Source of the DNA: Denitrobaculum sp965225735
Lineage (GTDB): Bacteria > Pseudomonadota > Alphaproteobacteria > Kiloniellales > Kiloniellaceae
Direction of reading: 5' to 3'
NCBI GenBank assembly: GCA_965225735.1
Contig: CBDDBN010000025.1
Location: 324,560 to 388,559 of the forward strand
Length of the DNA stretch: 64,000 nucleotides
The position numbers and the translations under genes were made by a program. Shown one piece after another: positions 50,942 through 58,997 of this stretch; the stretch's first letter is position 1, and each line of letters begins with the position of its first letter. The notes under the pieces are model-generated. The model was given only the letters and a program-made list of their open reading frames with translations. It had not been told where the DNA came from and did no database searches.

Positions 50942-51936
50942 GACCTGTCGCTTGAATCGAAAAGGCGCCCGCCACAGCGGCAGCTTCGGTCGCAACCATG
51001 GGCAAGCTTGATTGCAAGGCGATGCTGCGGGTCGCGTGAACCCAGATCGAGCAGCCTTGCAAAGCTGTCCGAGACGCCATGCGACTTCCAGTTCAGGTGT
51101 TTCGCATAGGCCGCATCGTCCGCATCGAGTTCGAGGAGGTAGTCGGCCAGCGCCCGAGCACTGGGGAAATCCGAAGCATCGATGATGGCGTCGTCGTGGG
51201 GCATGAACTCGCGGACATTGCGCGCCCCGAGATAGATCGGTACGACCCCGCAGGTCAGGGCATGGAACACACGCTCCGTCACATAGTCCGTCGTGATCGA
51301 GTTCTCGAAAGCCAGATAGAACTTGTAACGAGGCAAGATCGACAGAAGGCTGGCCCAACCACCCTCGCCCCAACCGCCTTTCACGAAACCGTCGATTTCA
51401 GCGTTGTTCAGACATTTACCCAAGCTATCGATCTTCACGTACTGCATCAGTTCCGCGGCGTAGGCATCGCGATGCTTAACCGGATGAGAAGCAATATAAA
51501 CCGCAAGAGCGCCAGTCGCTGGTCCTGAGCGTTTGGGTGGAGACTCCAGGAAACTGCCGTATTGATGCCTGTTGGGATAGATACAGGGCACGTCCGCGTC
51601 GAGGCGGTATGTCATGTGAATATCGAAGGCCTTCATCGCGATGGGGTTTTTGAGAGCCGGATAGTTCACATCGCTTTCCATGCTCATCAGCACCCAGGGC
51701 TGGAGCTTACGTTTCGGTAAGTCGGCAATCGACGGACCGTGAAACCAAACGGCATCCGCCTCCTCGAGCCGACTGCGATCGCTGGTGAAGGTGAGCTTTA
51801 GATCAGGCCCTCCTGGCTGTTCAAACCGTTTGCTGTCCAGATAGTCGTCCCCAAAAAAATGACCGGTCCAGGCCAGCACAAGAAGATGATTTTTTTTGAG
51901 GTCTTTGGGTATCGCAGGCAAAACCGGCAGGTTCAC
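50938..51936 (-). CDS. Family GT10 (alpha-1,3/1,4-fucosyltransferase-like) glycosyltransferase
   Basis: A 332-residue protein. FYLAFENSITTDYVTERVFH and ALTCGVVPIYLGARNVREFM are the GT10 signature that binds the GDP-sugar. GT10 enzymes use GDP-L-fucose; some accept GDP-L-galactose, which the epimerase gene at 48071 could supply. The GTG at 51934-51936 overlaps the preceding stop (GTGA). It is third in a four-gene reverse-strand glycosyltransferase operon. Confidence 0.85.
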   Translation of the reverse strand: MNLPVLPAIPKDLKKNHLLVLAWTGHFFGDDYLDSKRFEQPGGPDLKLTFTSDRSRLEEADAVWFHGPSIADLPKRKLQPWVLMSMESDVNYPALKNPIAMKAFDIHMTYRLDADVPCIYPNRHQYGSFLESPPKRSGPATGALAVYIASHPVKHRDAYAAELMQYVKIDSLGKCLNNAEIDGFVKGGWGEGGWASLLSILPRYKFYLAFENSITTDYVTERVFHALTCGVVPIYLGARNVREFMPHDDAIIDASDFPSARALADYLLELDADDAAYAKHLNWKSHGVSDSFARLLDLGSRDPQHRLAIKLAHGCDRSCRCGGRLFDSSDRS

Positions 51937-53135
51937 GATGCCACCTCGAAATCCATTAGTGCCGCCAAACGGCGACATACCGCTTCAGGCGCATAGGTCT
52001 GGCTCAGCCGGGTCCGCAACGCTTCGCCGATCGTCTTCGCCTGTGATTGGTTTTCAAAGAGAGACCGCATCAGCTCAGCGGCATGCTGCGGTTTTGCGCA
52101 GGCCCAATAGGCCGTATCCGAATGCAGGTAGTAACCATCGGGACGCGACTTCGAGGTCTGCTCCATGTTGTATTCGATCAAAAGTGGATAATCCTCTCCC
52201 AGATAGTCCAGGTGCCCGCCCCAGCCGGTGATGATAGATGGGTTGCCATGGAGCGCCGCATCGAAAGGTCCAAGCCCCCAGCCTTCGGAATGCGTCAGAC
52301 TGATGAAGCAGTCACCGCGCCGGTGCAACCGGTCGATCTCCGTTGCCGGGAGTGGTTCAGCGATAAGATGTACCTTGGCGGGATTTTTGTAGCTCGCCAG
52401 CATCCGCGCCACCTTCCACCAGACCATCGCAATATGCGGTGGGGCGCTCTCTCGTTCTTCTTTGGGCAGGGCTCTGAAGGCCATCTGGTCGACCGGTTCG
52501 GTCTTGACGATCAGGGCGACCTTGTCGTCCGCGGTGAAGGCGTCCAGATAGGCGCGAAGCGTTTCTTCCATCGCCTTGCGGGACGTCCAGGATCCGATGG
52601 TGTAGAAAACGAAGTCTTCATCGGCCACCACGCCATAGTCCGGCTCGTCGCCATCTGCGTCCAGCGCGACTTCGCGCGCCACATGGGGAACGACGTCAAC
52701 CTCGGCCGTCACTCCGGCGGCGACCAGAGCGCGTTGATTGAAAACAGAAGGAACGAAGACCCGCTCATACAGGTTGAGGGCCGGCACCCAGTCTTCCGGC
52801 ACCTGCTCGATTTCCCAGGCAATGTAAGTGAAGGGCCGCAATTCCGGCCTTTTCTCACGCCAGTACCGCTGCCAGTGAAAAGGCGGAACATCGATCACCA
52901 TTGCCGAACAGTCGAGCGGGCGGCGAAGGAGCTGCATCAAGTCTTCCGCGATATCCTCCTGCAGGAGGTCGCGGTAGTCCTCCATGCCGAGGTCTTTGGC
53001 AGAGTTGGCGACGGTCGGTGTCCAGGTCACCGGAACGCCCAGCCGGTGAAGTCCTGCAACATACTGGCAGGCCGCATCGCCATAGCCACAGCCGGGCGTC
53101 AGCGTCACGAAGTTGAGTCCCTCTGCACTGGGCAT
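51933..53135 (-). CDS. Glycosyltransferase, GT4-like
   Basis: A 400-residue GT-B-fold protein. The N-terminal half (VTLTPGCGYGDAACQYVAGL) and the C-terminal nucleotide-sugar site SLTHSEGWGLGPFDAALHGN (E...E-like) are recognisable. FYTIGSWTSRKAMEETLRAY marks the start of the second domain. It starts three bases after the previous stop and overlaps the GT10 gene (GTGA), so the products are made together. Acceptor and donor unknown. Confidence 0.83.
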   Translation of the reverse strand: MPSAEGLNFVTLTPGCGYGDAACQYVAGLHRLGVPVTWTPTVANSAKDLGMEDYRDLLQEDIAEDLMQLLRRPLDCSAMVIDVPPFHWQRYWREKRPELRPFTYIAWEIEQVPEDWVPALNLYERVFVPSVFNQRALVAAGVTAEVDVVPHVAREVALDADGDEPDYGVVADEDFVFYTIGSWTSRKAMEETLRAYLDAFTADDKVALIVKTEPVDQMAFRALPKEERESAPPHIAMVWWKVARMLASYKNPAKVHLIAEPLPATEIDRLHRRGDCFISLTHSEGWGLGPFDAALHGNPSIITGWGGHLDYLGEDYPLLIEYNMEQTSKSRPDGYYLHSDTAYWACAKPQHAAELMRSLFENQSQAKTIGEALRTRLSQTYAPEAVCRRLAALMDFEVAS

Positions 53136-53138
53136 AGT

Positions 53139-53990
53139 TCAAACCTTAATGTCCTCAAGGTTGATGTCCGGCAAGAAGCCTTTGACCAGTTCGGCAAAGG
53201 GCGAGGTGGATCGCCGCAGGTTTTCCAGTGTCATCTCTCCGGCATGATGCTTTGTGAAGTCGGTGCGCTCGAAATCCCACCAGAGATGCGCCCAAAGGTG
53301 AATCGAATAGCTGTTCGTCAGATTCACAGGGCCGTCGCCGAACAGCGCATTCAGCCCGTCTGGCGTTGCGGGAACAGCAAAAAAGGAGCCCTCCGGCTCC
53401 ACTCGCACCGCGTCCGGCATCTCTTGACTGAGGGCGTGCGACAGAAAGCCCGAGTGATTGCTCCAGGTTCCGTTGATCGCGCTCCCCATCCGCGCCCGCC
53501 AGGCCCGGCAAAAATCGGATCCGGGCTCTGCCATCATCAGAGCATTGCACAAGGAAGGCTTCACTTCGCCCGTCAGTTCGTCCGGTGTATCGGCCTCACG
53601 GCCGATCACGAACTTCTCCCGATAGAAATCGTCAGGCAGCGCTCGGACGAACACAGTATCGATGTCGGCATAGACACCCCCGTGTTCGGTAAGGGCGTCC
53701 AACCTGACGAAGTCGGCGTGGTGGGCATATCGGTACTGTTCGGGCACCAGCGCGTCGTTATAGTTGGCATCGAGCACGTCTTGGGACAAACCGACACGCT
53801 TGAGTGTCAAATGCGGACGGATCTCCTCCCAGAAAACACCGAACGGGAGGTAGTGGTAATGGAGATAGATGATCTCAGGCTGTAGAATTCGACGACAGCT
53901 CTCAATGGCCAGATAGTGCAAGAGATGGAAGGGTGCGAGCTGCTCACGCAAACCGAAAACGAAATGGGCGACACGGGGTATAGAGTTCAT
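53139..53990 (-). CDS. Glycosyltransferase with DXD motif (GT32-type)
   Basis: A 283-residue protein. IPRVAHFVFG opens the chain, and RYAHHADFVRLDALTEHGGV followed by YADIDTVF has Asp109-Ile-Asp111 of the Gly_transf_sug family. It is first in the four-gene reverse-strand operon. The start ATG (53988-53990) overlaps the ATG of the divergent gene (53989-53991) in a single CATG; a frame reaching to 54215 would run through that gene and is rejected. Confidence 0.83.
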   Translation of the reverse strand: MNSIPRVAHFVFGLREQLAPFHLLHYLAIESCRRILQPEIIYLHYHYLPFGVFWEEIRPHLTLKRVGLSQDVLDANYNDALVPEQYRYAHHADFVRLDALTEHGGVYADIDTVFVRALPDDFYREKFVIGREADTPDELTGEVKPSLCNALMMAEPGSDFCRAWRARMGSAINGTWSNHSGFLSHALSQEMPDAVRVEPEGSFFAVPATPDGLNALFGDGPVNLTNSYSIHLWAHLWWDFERTDFTKHHAGEMTLENLRRSTSPFAELVKGFLPDINLEDIKV

Positions 53991-55227
53991 GTCTGTGCGT
54001 AGTGGCTCAAGTGATAACAGGCCAAGCGTCTTGTTCGTTGCGCCGATTGCACCGCTTCCCGAAGGCAATGGCCTCTCAATGCGGGCTGCCATGACGCTAC
54101 AGGGGCTTGCGAGAGAATGCAATCTCACCACTGCCGTTCTCCCCGTTTCGGATCCCGGTATCAGCAAAGCGCGCCTGCAATGGAGTGCCGAACAGTCGGA
54201 GATTTGTGAGCTCATCCCCTTGAGCGAACCGCAGGAAGCAGCTCGCCGGTGGATGAAAAAATCAGAGAGCCGTAGTCTTATTACGTTACTTCAGCCCCTG
54301 CCCGAACGCGCCCGGATGGCGCCGCCGGACGCCGTTGAGGGCTGGCTTGGAAGCGCGGACTTCGACGCGGTCTGGATCATGCGCCTCTACCTGGCAGCGA
54401 CAGTGCTCCCCTTCCGCAACCGAAGCGCCAAGCTGATCCTGGATATCGACGAGGATGATGCCGCAGTGTTGCGAGCCACTTCCAACCTGCAGGAAAAACG
54501 CGGAGATCTGATCGCAGCGGAAACGCTGCGCGATGAGGCAGACGCATATGATCGTTTCGCGGAACAGGCCTTCGGCTGGTTCGATCAGATCGTAACGGCC
54601 AGCCCGCGCGAGACCGAAATCCAGCGCCGGCGCTATCCTTCTGTCAAGGCCGCGACAATCCCCAACGCCATCAGACTTCCTCGCGTCGAGCAGTTTGCAC
54701 AGAGGGAAATGCATCCGCCAAAGCTCTTGTTTATCGGAAATTTCGACTATGCGCCGAACTTCGACGCCGCTGATCGGCTGGCAGAGCGGATTTTTCCGAT
54801 CATCCTGCAATCGGAACCGGAAGCTGAACTGCACCTTGCAGGCAAAGGCGAGAAGGTCCAGCAGTTTGGCCGGAAACAGAATGTGATTGTTCATGGCTTC
54901 GCACCTGACCTTGCACAGCTCTATGATCAAGCGACAGTGGCGCTGGTGCCTCTGCAGGTCGGTGGCGGCAGCCGGCTTAAGATACTGGAAGCCTTTGCTT
55001 ATGCTTTGCCGGTAGTGGCGACAGCAAAGGGTTGCGAAGGCCTGGAGGTCTGTGACGACACGCAGCTTCTAATTGCCGAGAGCGATACCGATCTTGCCGC
55101 CGCTGCGCTGCGCCTATCGTCCGATGAAAATCTCACAAACCGCCTGGTCGGAGAGGCACGGCGGTTCGTCGTCGAACAACATGACGTTGACGTCACCGGT
55201 AGAAAGATCGCAGAACTTATCCTTTAA
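53989..55227 (+). CDS. Glycosyltransferase family 4 protein at head of the PqqD/HprK cassette
   Basis: A 412-residue GT-B protein. SVLFVAPIAPLPEGNGLSMR is the N-terminal domain start; PPKLLFIGNFDYAPNFDAAD and LQVGGGSRLKILEAFAYALP form the C-terminal donor site typical of GT4 (a Wzc-linked PEP-CTERM/sugar transferase-like subgroup). The true start may be the ATG at 53989 or the GTG at 53995, since the first overlaps the divergent start. It is followed after 44 bp by the PqqD-like gene, suggesting one transcript. Confidence 0.82.
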   Translation: MSVRSGSSDNRPSVLFVAPIAPLPEGNGLSMRAAMTLQGLARECNLTTAVLPVSDPGISKARLQWSAEQSEICELIPLSEPQEAARRWMKKSESRSLITLLQPLPERARMAPPDAVEGWLGSADFDAVWIMRLYLAATVLPFRNRSAKLILDIDEDDAAVLRATSNLQEKRGDLIAAETLRDEADAYDRFAEQAFGWFDQIVTASPRETEIQRRRYPSVKAATIPNAIRLPRVEQFAQREMHPPKLLFIGNFDYAPNFDAADRLAERIFPIILQSEPEAELHLAGKGEKVQQFGRKQNVIVHGFAPDLAQLYDQATVALVPLQVGGGSRLKILEAFAYALPVVATAKGCEGLEVCDDTQLLIAESDTDLAAAALRLSSDENLTNRLVGEARRFVVEQHDVDVTGRKIAELIL

Positions 55228-55271
55228 AAATGCCGAAACGGCAGTCGCCATGAGAGAACGGGGAGCACTTG

Positions 55272-55553
55272 ATGAATGCTGTTGTGAAATACGTCCGCGC
55301 GGAAAACCTGGATGTGCATGAGACAGAAGATGGGCTCATCGTCTTCGACCCTTCCACGGATCAGGTTCATCATCTGAACTATTCGGCAGGCGTGCTTTTT
55401 GAACTCTGCGCGGAAGCCCGGGAAGCCGGGGAACTCGCGCAAATGGCGGCTGCCGTCTACGAACTGGACGCGCCACCGAGTGAAGAAATCGAAGCCGGAC
55501 TGCGCCAGCTTGTGGCCGAAGGCGTTCTGATTGAGACAGGCAGCGGTGAATAG
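55272..55553 (+). CDS. PqqD-family peptide chaperone (HPr-rel-A system type)
   Basis: A 93-residue protein with the PqqD/RRE fold: three strands then a helical part (DGLIVFDPSTDQVHHLNYSA; GVLFELC). PqqD-like proteins bind the leader of a precursor peptide and present it to modifying enzymes. This type sits beside HprK-related kinases in the bioinformatically named HPr-rel-A cassettes. GGGGAG is six bases before the ATG, and the stop overlaps the kinase start. Confidence 0.82.
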   Translation: MNAVVKYVRAENLDVHETEDGLIVFDPSTDQVHHLNYSAGVLFELCAEAREAGELAQMAAAVYELDAPPSEEIEAGLRQLVAEGVLIETGSGE

Positions 55554-56370
55554 CTTCAAAACCACTCTTCAGCTGCATGCGACACTCGCGGAAATTCTCT
55601 ACGAAGATTCCGCGCTCGAAACGCCGCTCAACTATCTCGTAGAGAAGGCACAACAACCCTTTTCAGTTCGCCGGAATTTGAGCTACCGGGTAGATGGCTT
55701 CGGGCCTTACAAGGTTTATGAGGAAGGCGATTTACATTGCGAGGTCGCGACCGCCCTCGACGTCCAGCACGTTGTATATGGACGGATCTATCGGCGGGTT
55801 GTGGAACGTTACGTGCTCACTGGCTGGGTCGCCTTTCACGCCGCGCTCGCGACGATCGGAACATCCAGGACCTTGATTCTCGGCCACAAGGGGACGGGCA
55901 AAACAACTCTGGCGACACGACTGCTGTATTCAGGCTACAAGGTGGAAGCAGATGAGATGGTTCTGGTCCGTGAAGGTCAGGCCTTGCCCCTGCCCCGCGC
56001 CTTCCACCTGAAGCCAGGTATTGATAACCAGGTACCGGAATTGGCGGAGATGGTGCCGACTTTGCCAAAGGCCTACGCCGGCGAACTTGAGATTTCTGCC
56101 TTTGACCCCAGCGCGGCGGGGTTCTCCTGGGAGATCGCCCTAGGCCCTGTAGACAGGGTGATCTGGATTACCCCGAACCACGGCGGAGAGACGCGCATCA
56201 CAAAGCATCCGAGCTTTGTCGCGATGCAGCAAGTCTTGGAGTGTTCGCTTGGATGGGGCGAAGAGCGCGCTGTCGTTGTCGCGGAAGCTTCGAAACTGGT
56301 TTCCCGGGGCGGTTACGAGCTCGTGTTAGGCGATGCGCGCGACGCGGTGCCATTGCTGAGCGCAGACTAA
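55546..56370 (+). CDS. HprK-related kinase A
   Basis: A 274-residue protein related to the C-terminal half of HPr kinase/phosphorylase. The P-loop is LILGHKGTGKTTLATRLL (Gly113-Thr121), with His98 upstream (WVAFHAALATIG) and Asp136/Glu137 in KVEADEMVLV at the catalytic positions. HprK phosphorylates serine. In paeninodin-type lasso peptide clusters a related kinase phosphorylates the C-terminal Ser of the precursor. The GTG at 55546 overlaps the PqqD stop by eight bases; a TTG five codons upstream is possible. Confidence 0.83.
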   Translation: MNSFKTTLQLHATLAEILYEDSALETPLNYLVEKAQQPFSVRRNLSYRVDGFGPYKVYEEGDLHCEVATALDVQHVVYGRIYRRVVERYVLTGWVAFHAALATIGTSRTLILGHKGTGKTTLATRLLYSGYKVEADEMVLVREGQALPLPRAFHLKPGIDNQVPELAEMVPTLPKAYAGELEISAFDPSAAGFSWEIALGPVDRVIWITPNHGGETRITKHPSFVAMQQVLECSLGWGEERAVVVAEASKLVSRGGYELVLGDARDAVPLLSAD

Positions 56371-56454
56371 TTAATTTTTGTATGTATACGGCTATTCCCT
56401 TTCGATGCAGCTTTTGCTAAACTTCACAGGTTGATTAACGAGAGGCGTAAAATC

Positions 56455-56619
56455 ATGCGTGAAGATAAGAGGGACGAAATCGCCGAACTGTCTGATAGTC
56501 GGCGGGAATTTCTAAAGAAAGCGAAAGCTGTGGGCTTTGCGGCTCCCGTGGTTGCGACATTTTCTATGTCTGGCCTGATGTCGCGCGCACAAGCTCAGGT
56601 CGCTTCGAATTTATCTTAA
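56455..56619 (+). CDS. 54-residue Tat-signal peptide, candidate modified precursor
   Basis: The sequence begins MREDKRDEIAELSDSRREFL. SRREFLK (residues 15-21) is a perfect twin-arginine motif, followed by a hydrophobic run (AVGFAAPVVATFSMSGLM) and SRAQA as likely cleavage site. The part after it is only QVASNLS, ending in Ser54. No known exported protein is this short after cleavage, so the peptide may itself be the product. GAGAGG lies nine bases before the ATG at 56455, and TGCTAAACT (56416-56424... region) may be an extended -10. It lies between the HprK-like kinase and a GT2 gene. I infer that PqqD binds its leader and that the kinase, GT2 or nucleotidyltransferase modifies it. Confidence 0.6.
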   Translation: MREDKRDEIAELSDSRREFLKKAKAVGFAAPVVATFSMSGLMSRAQAQVASNLS

Positions 56620-56640
56620 GATCTGATTTTAACCGGCCGC

Positions 56641-57747
56641 ATGGTGCGCTTAACGGCGGCGCTTATTACGCGTGACGAAGAAGCACACATCGGGCCGTGT
56701 TTGGATTGTTTAAATAAGGTTGTCGACGAGATTGTTGTCGTCGATACCGGGTCCGAAGATCGAACGAAAGATATTGCCCTTGCCAAAGGCGCCAGTGTTT
56801 ATGACCTGGCTTGGCGAGGCGATTTTGCTTACGCGCGCAATGCTGCGATCGACAAAGCGTCAGGCGAATGGATTCTCTATGTGGACGCAGATGAGCGCGT
56901 CACAGTCACAGGTGATCTGAACTCCGTTTTATCAGATCCGGCCGCCATCGCCGCGACCGTCCGCTTCCAAGCGGCCAGCTACCTGACGCCCTACGCCGAG
57001 TACCGGCTTTTTCGAAACCGAGCGGATATTCGCTTTCGAGGGGCGATTCATGAAACAGTTTTGCCGGACATTCTTGCGCTGCTTCAAAAGGACGAGCGCA
57101 AGGTGCTCGAGGCTCCCTTGTCTTTCCAGCACCTGGGATATGAGGGCGATTTAACTCACAAACACCGCCGTAACTTACCGCTCTTGCAGCAGGCCGTGCG
57201 AGACAATCCCGACCGGATTTATCTTTGGAACACGCTTGGCGAAGCTGAACACGGCCTGGGAAACATTGCTGCGGCCGAAGATGCCTGGCGACAAGGGTTA
57301 GAGACACTTCGCAGACAACAGCCGCAACCAGCCGATGCGCAGATCTATGCAAACCTGATCGATTTGCAGCTATCTGCCGAGGCTGCGCGCATTACTGATA
57401 TCGGGGATCTGGTGACAGAAGCAATGCTGCGCTATCCGTCCGATCCCATGATCCTGTGGCATTGCGCGCGCCATGCGGAATCCGATGCGCAGTTGGAAAC
57501 CGCGCGAACGAGGCTGTTTGATCTGCTGGATCTGGATTCAGAAGAAAAGGCTGAGGCTCGCGCAGGGTATGACCGCCGTTTATTCTCTTTCCTTGCCCCT
57601 GCCCTGCTCGGGGTATGCTATCTGCTGGATGAAATGCCGGAGGACGCCGTGAAGTGGCTGCGCCGGGCGCATAACGCTGAGCCAGCGGATTTAGAAGTCC
57701 GCACGAAACTGGCGCTTGCGGAAAGTCGTCTGGTGAGCTGCTCATAA
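56641..57747 (+). CDS. Family 2 glycosyltransferase with TPR-like C-terminus
   Basis: A 368-residue protein. The GT-A domain (VRLTAALITRDEEAHIGPCL; EIVVVDTGSEDRTKDIALAK; DFAYARNAAIDKASGEWILY) has the DXD Asp82-Ala-Asp84. After residue 180 it has helical, TPR-like repeats (IYLWNTLGEAEHGLGNIAAA). This layout is shared with SunS-like peptide glycosyltransferases and with ordinary WaaE-like ones. It starts 21 bp after the small peptide gene, so the peptide may be its acceptor; this is inference. Confidence 0.8.
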   Translation: MVRLTAALITRDEEAHIGPCLDCLNKVVDEIVVVDTGSEDRTKDIALAKGASVYDLAWRGDFAYARNAAIDKASGEWILYVDADERVTVTGDLNSVLSDPAAIAATVRFQAASYLTPYAEYRLFRNRADIRFRGAIHETVLPDILALLQKDERKVLEAPLSFQHLGYEGDLTHKHRRNLPLLQQAVRDNPDRIYLWNTLGEAEHGLGNIAAAEDAWRQGLETLRRQQPQPADAQIYANLIDLQLSAEAARITDIGDLVTEAMLRYPSDPMILWHCARHAESDAQLETARTRLFDLLDLDSEEKAEARAGYDRRLFSFLAPALLGVCYLLDEMPEDAVKWLRRAHNAEPADLEVRTKLALAESRLVSCS

Positions 57748-57785
57748 GAAGACGCGGTGCAGAGACGAGACCGAGAGATACCGAC

Positions 57786-58970
57786 ATGGCAATTGCCGGC
57801 CGTCAGCTTAAATATTGCAGCGAGCCTCTATCGCCAGAGCATCTCGTTTTGCTGACGGCTGCAAAAATCAAGCTCTCCGACAACAACGTCCACGACCTCC
57901 AAGAATTGGCCGATGAACCGGTCGATTGGCAAGAGGTCCTGCATCTTGCAGACCAGCATGGCGTCGCGCCTTTACTCCATCGAAATCTCAAAGCCGCCGG
58001 CTGGCCTGGCGTCCCTGACTCTGTCGCGCAGGAACTCTACCTGACCTTCATGACCAATGCGGTGCGCGCGCATAAAGACATCGCGCATTTACAGTGGTGT
58101 TGCGACCTCCTGGAGAGTAGCAACATACCCGTGATTCCCTTCAAAGGACTTACGGTCGCTCTCCAAGCCTATGGTGACCCTACCCTGCGCCCTTCCAGCG
58201 ACGTTGACCTGCTTGTACGACCGCGCGATTACGAAAAGGCAAACCATCTTTTCAGCCAACAGGGTTTCGAAGAACGCAAGCGCTATGAATGGGAAGTGAC
58301 GCTGGTCAGCGACGAGCGCAATCTGACCGTCGATTTACACAACGCGATCTCCGGCCGTCACTTTCCCGTTCAACTTGACTTCGACGGTCTCTACAGCCGC
58401 CGCACTACCTGGCCTGTTGCGAAGGGCGAAATCCACGCACTTTCGACAGAGGATGCGATCCTTGTGGCAAGCATCCAGATAGCAAAGGTTTACCCGAGCA
58501 GGCAGATCAAACTGAAGTCTCTCTGCGACATCGAGGCCATGATTGCCGCCACGCCGGACTTGGATTGGGCCGGCTTGCTCAGGAATGCACGGCAGTCCGG
58601 CTGCCTGCGCATGCTACTGGTCACCCTGGTTTTGGCCAAAGATATCTTGGATGCCGATTTGCCGGACTGGGTGCTGGAACAGGCTGCCCATGTCCCTCAG
58701 ATCGACAGGATGGCCACGGATCGTTTCACCCACATATTGGAGCCGGACGACCCCTCCGTTTTGAGTTCGCCGCCCTCCTGGTTTCACAGTCTGGTTCGGG
58801 AGCGGAAGCGGGATCGGATACATTCCTTTCTCTATCTCAACCGTTGGCGGTTTATGCCGAACGAGCGGGATCATGACTTTGTTGCATTGCCCAAAGGTCT
58901 GTCCTGGCTTTACTGGCTAGTCCGCCCCATACGGTTGGCCGTCGACCGTGCGAGGGGAGCATCCGGCTAA
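57786..58970 (+). CDS. Nucleotidyltransferase family protein (pfam14907-like)
   Basis: A 394-residue protein. IPVIPFKGLTVALQAYGDPT then LRPSSDVDLLV contains Lys120 and Asp139-Val-Asp141, the motif of the NTP_transf_5 family. Homologues accompany HprK-related kinases and PqqD proteins in uncharacterised cassettes and in lasso-peptide clusters. The reaction is unknown: transfer of a nucleotide or phosphosugar to the precursor is possible. It starts 38 bp after the GT2 gene and ends 27 bp from the stop of the convergent acyltransferase. Confidence 0.82.
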   Translation: MAIAGRQLKYCSEPLSPEHLVLLTAAKIKLSDNNVHDLQELADEPVDWQEVLHLADQHGVAPLLHRNLKAAGWPGVPDSVAQELYLTFMTNAVRAHKDIAHLQWCCDLLESSNIPVIPFKGLTVALQAYGDPTLRPSSDVDLLVRPRDYEKANHLFSQQGFEERKRYEWEVTLVSDERNLTVDLHNAISGRHFPVQLDFDGLYSRRTTWPVAKGEIHALSTEDAILVASIQIAKVYPSRQIKLKSLCDIEAMIAATPDLDWAGLLRNARQSGCLRMLLVTLVLAKDILDADLPDWVLEQAAHVPQIDRMATDRFTHILEPDDPSVLSSPPSWFHSLVRERKRDRIHSFLYLNRWRFMPNERDHDFVALPKGLSWLYWLVRPIRLAVDRARGASG

Positions 58971-58997
58971 CCTCAGACGGCGCAATGAAGTCAGCCT

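Noticed and set aside
50942..51373. N-terminal extension of the gene at 50141-50941
   Set aside because: The extension lies in another frame of the GT10 gene and has no recognisable domain; the GTGA-coupled start at 50941 explains the gene.
52047..53885. A 612-codon open frame on the forward strand
   Set aside because: It is antisense to two clear glycosyltransferase genes and shows no family motif; GC-rich codon bias opens the opposite frame.
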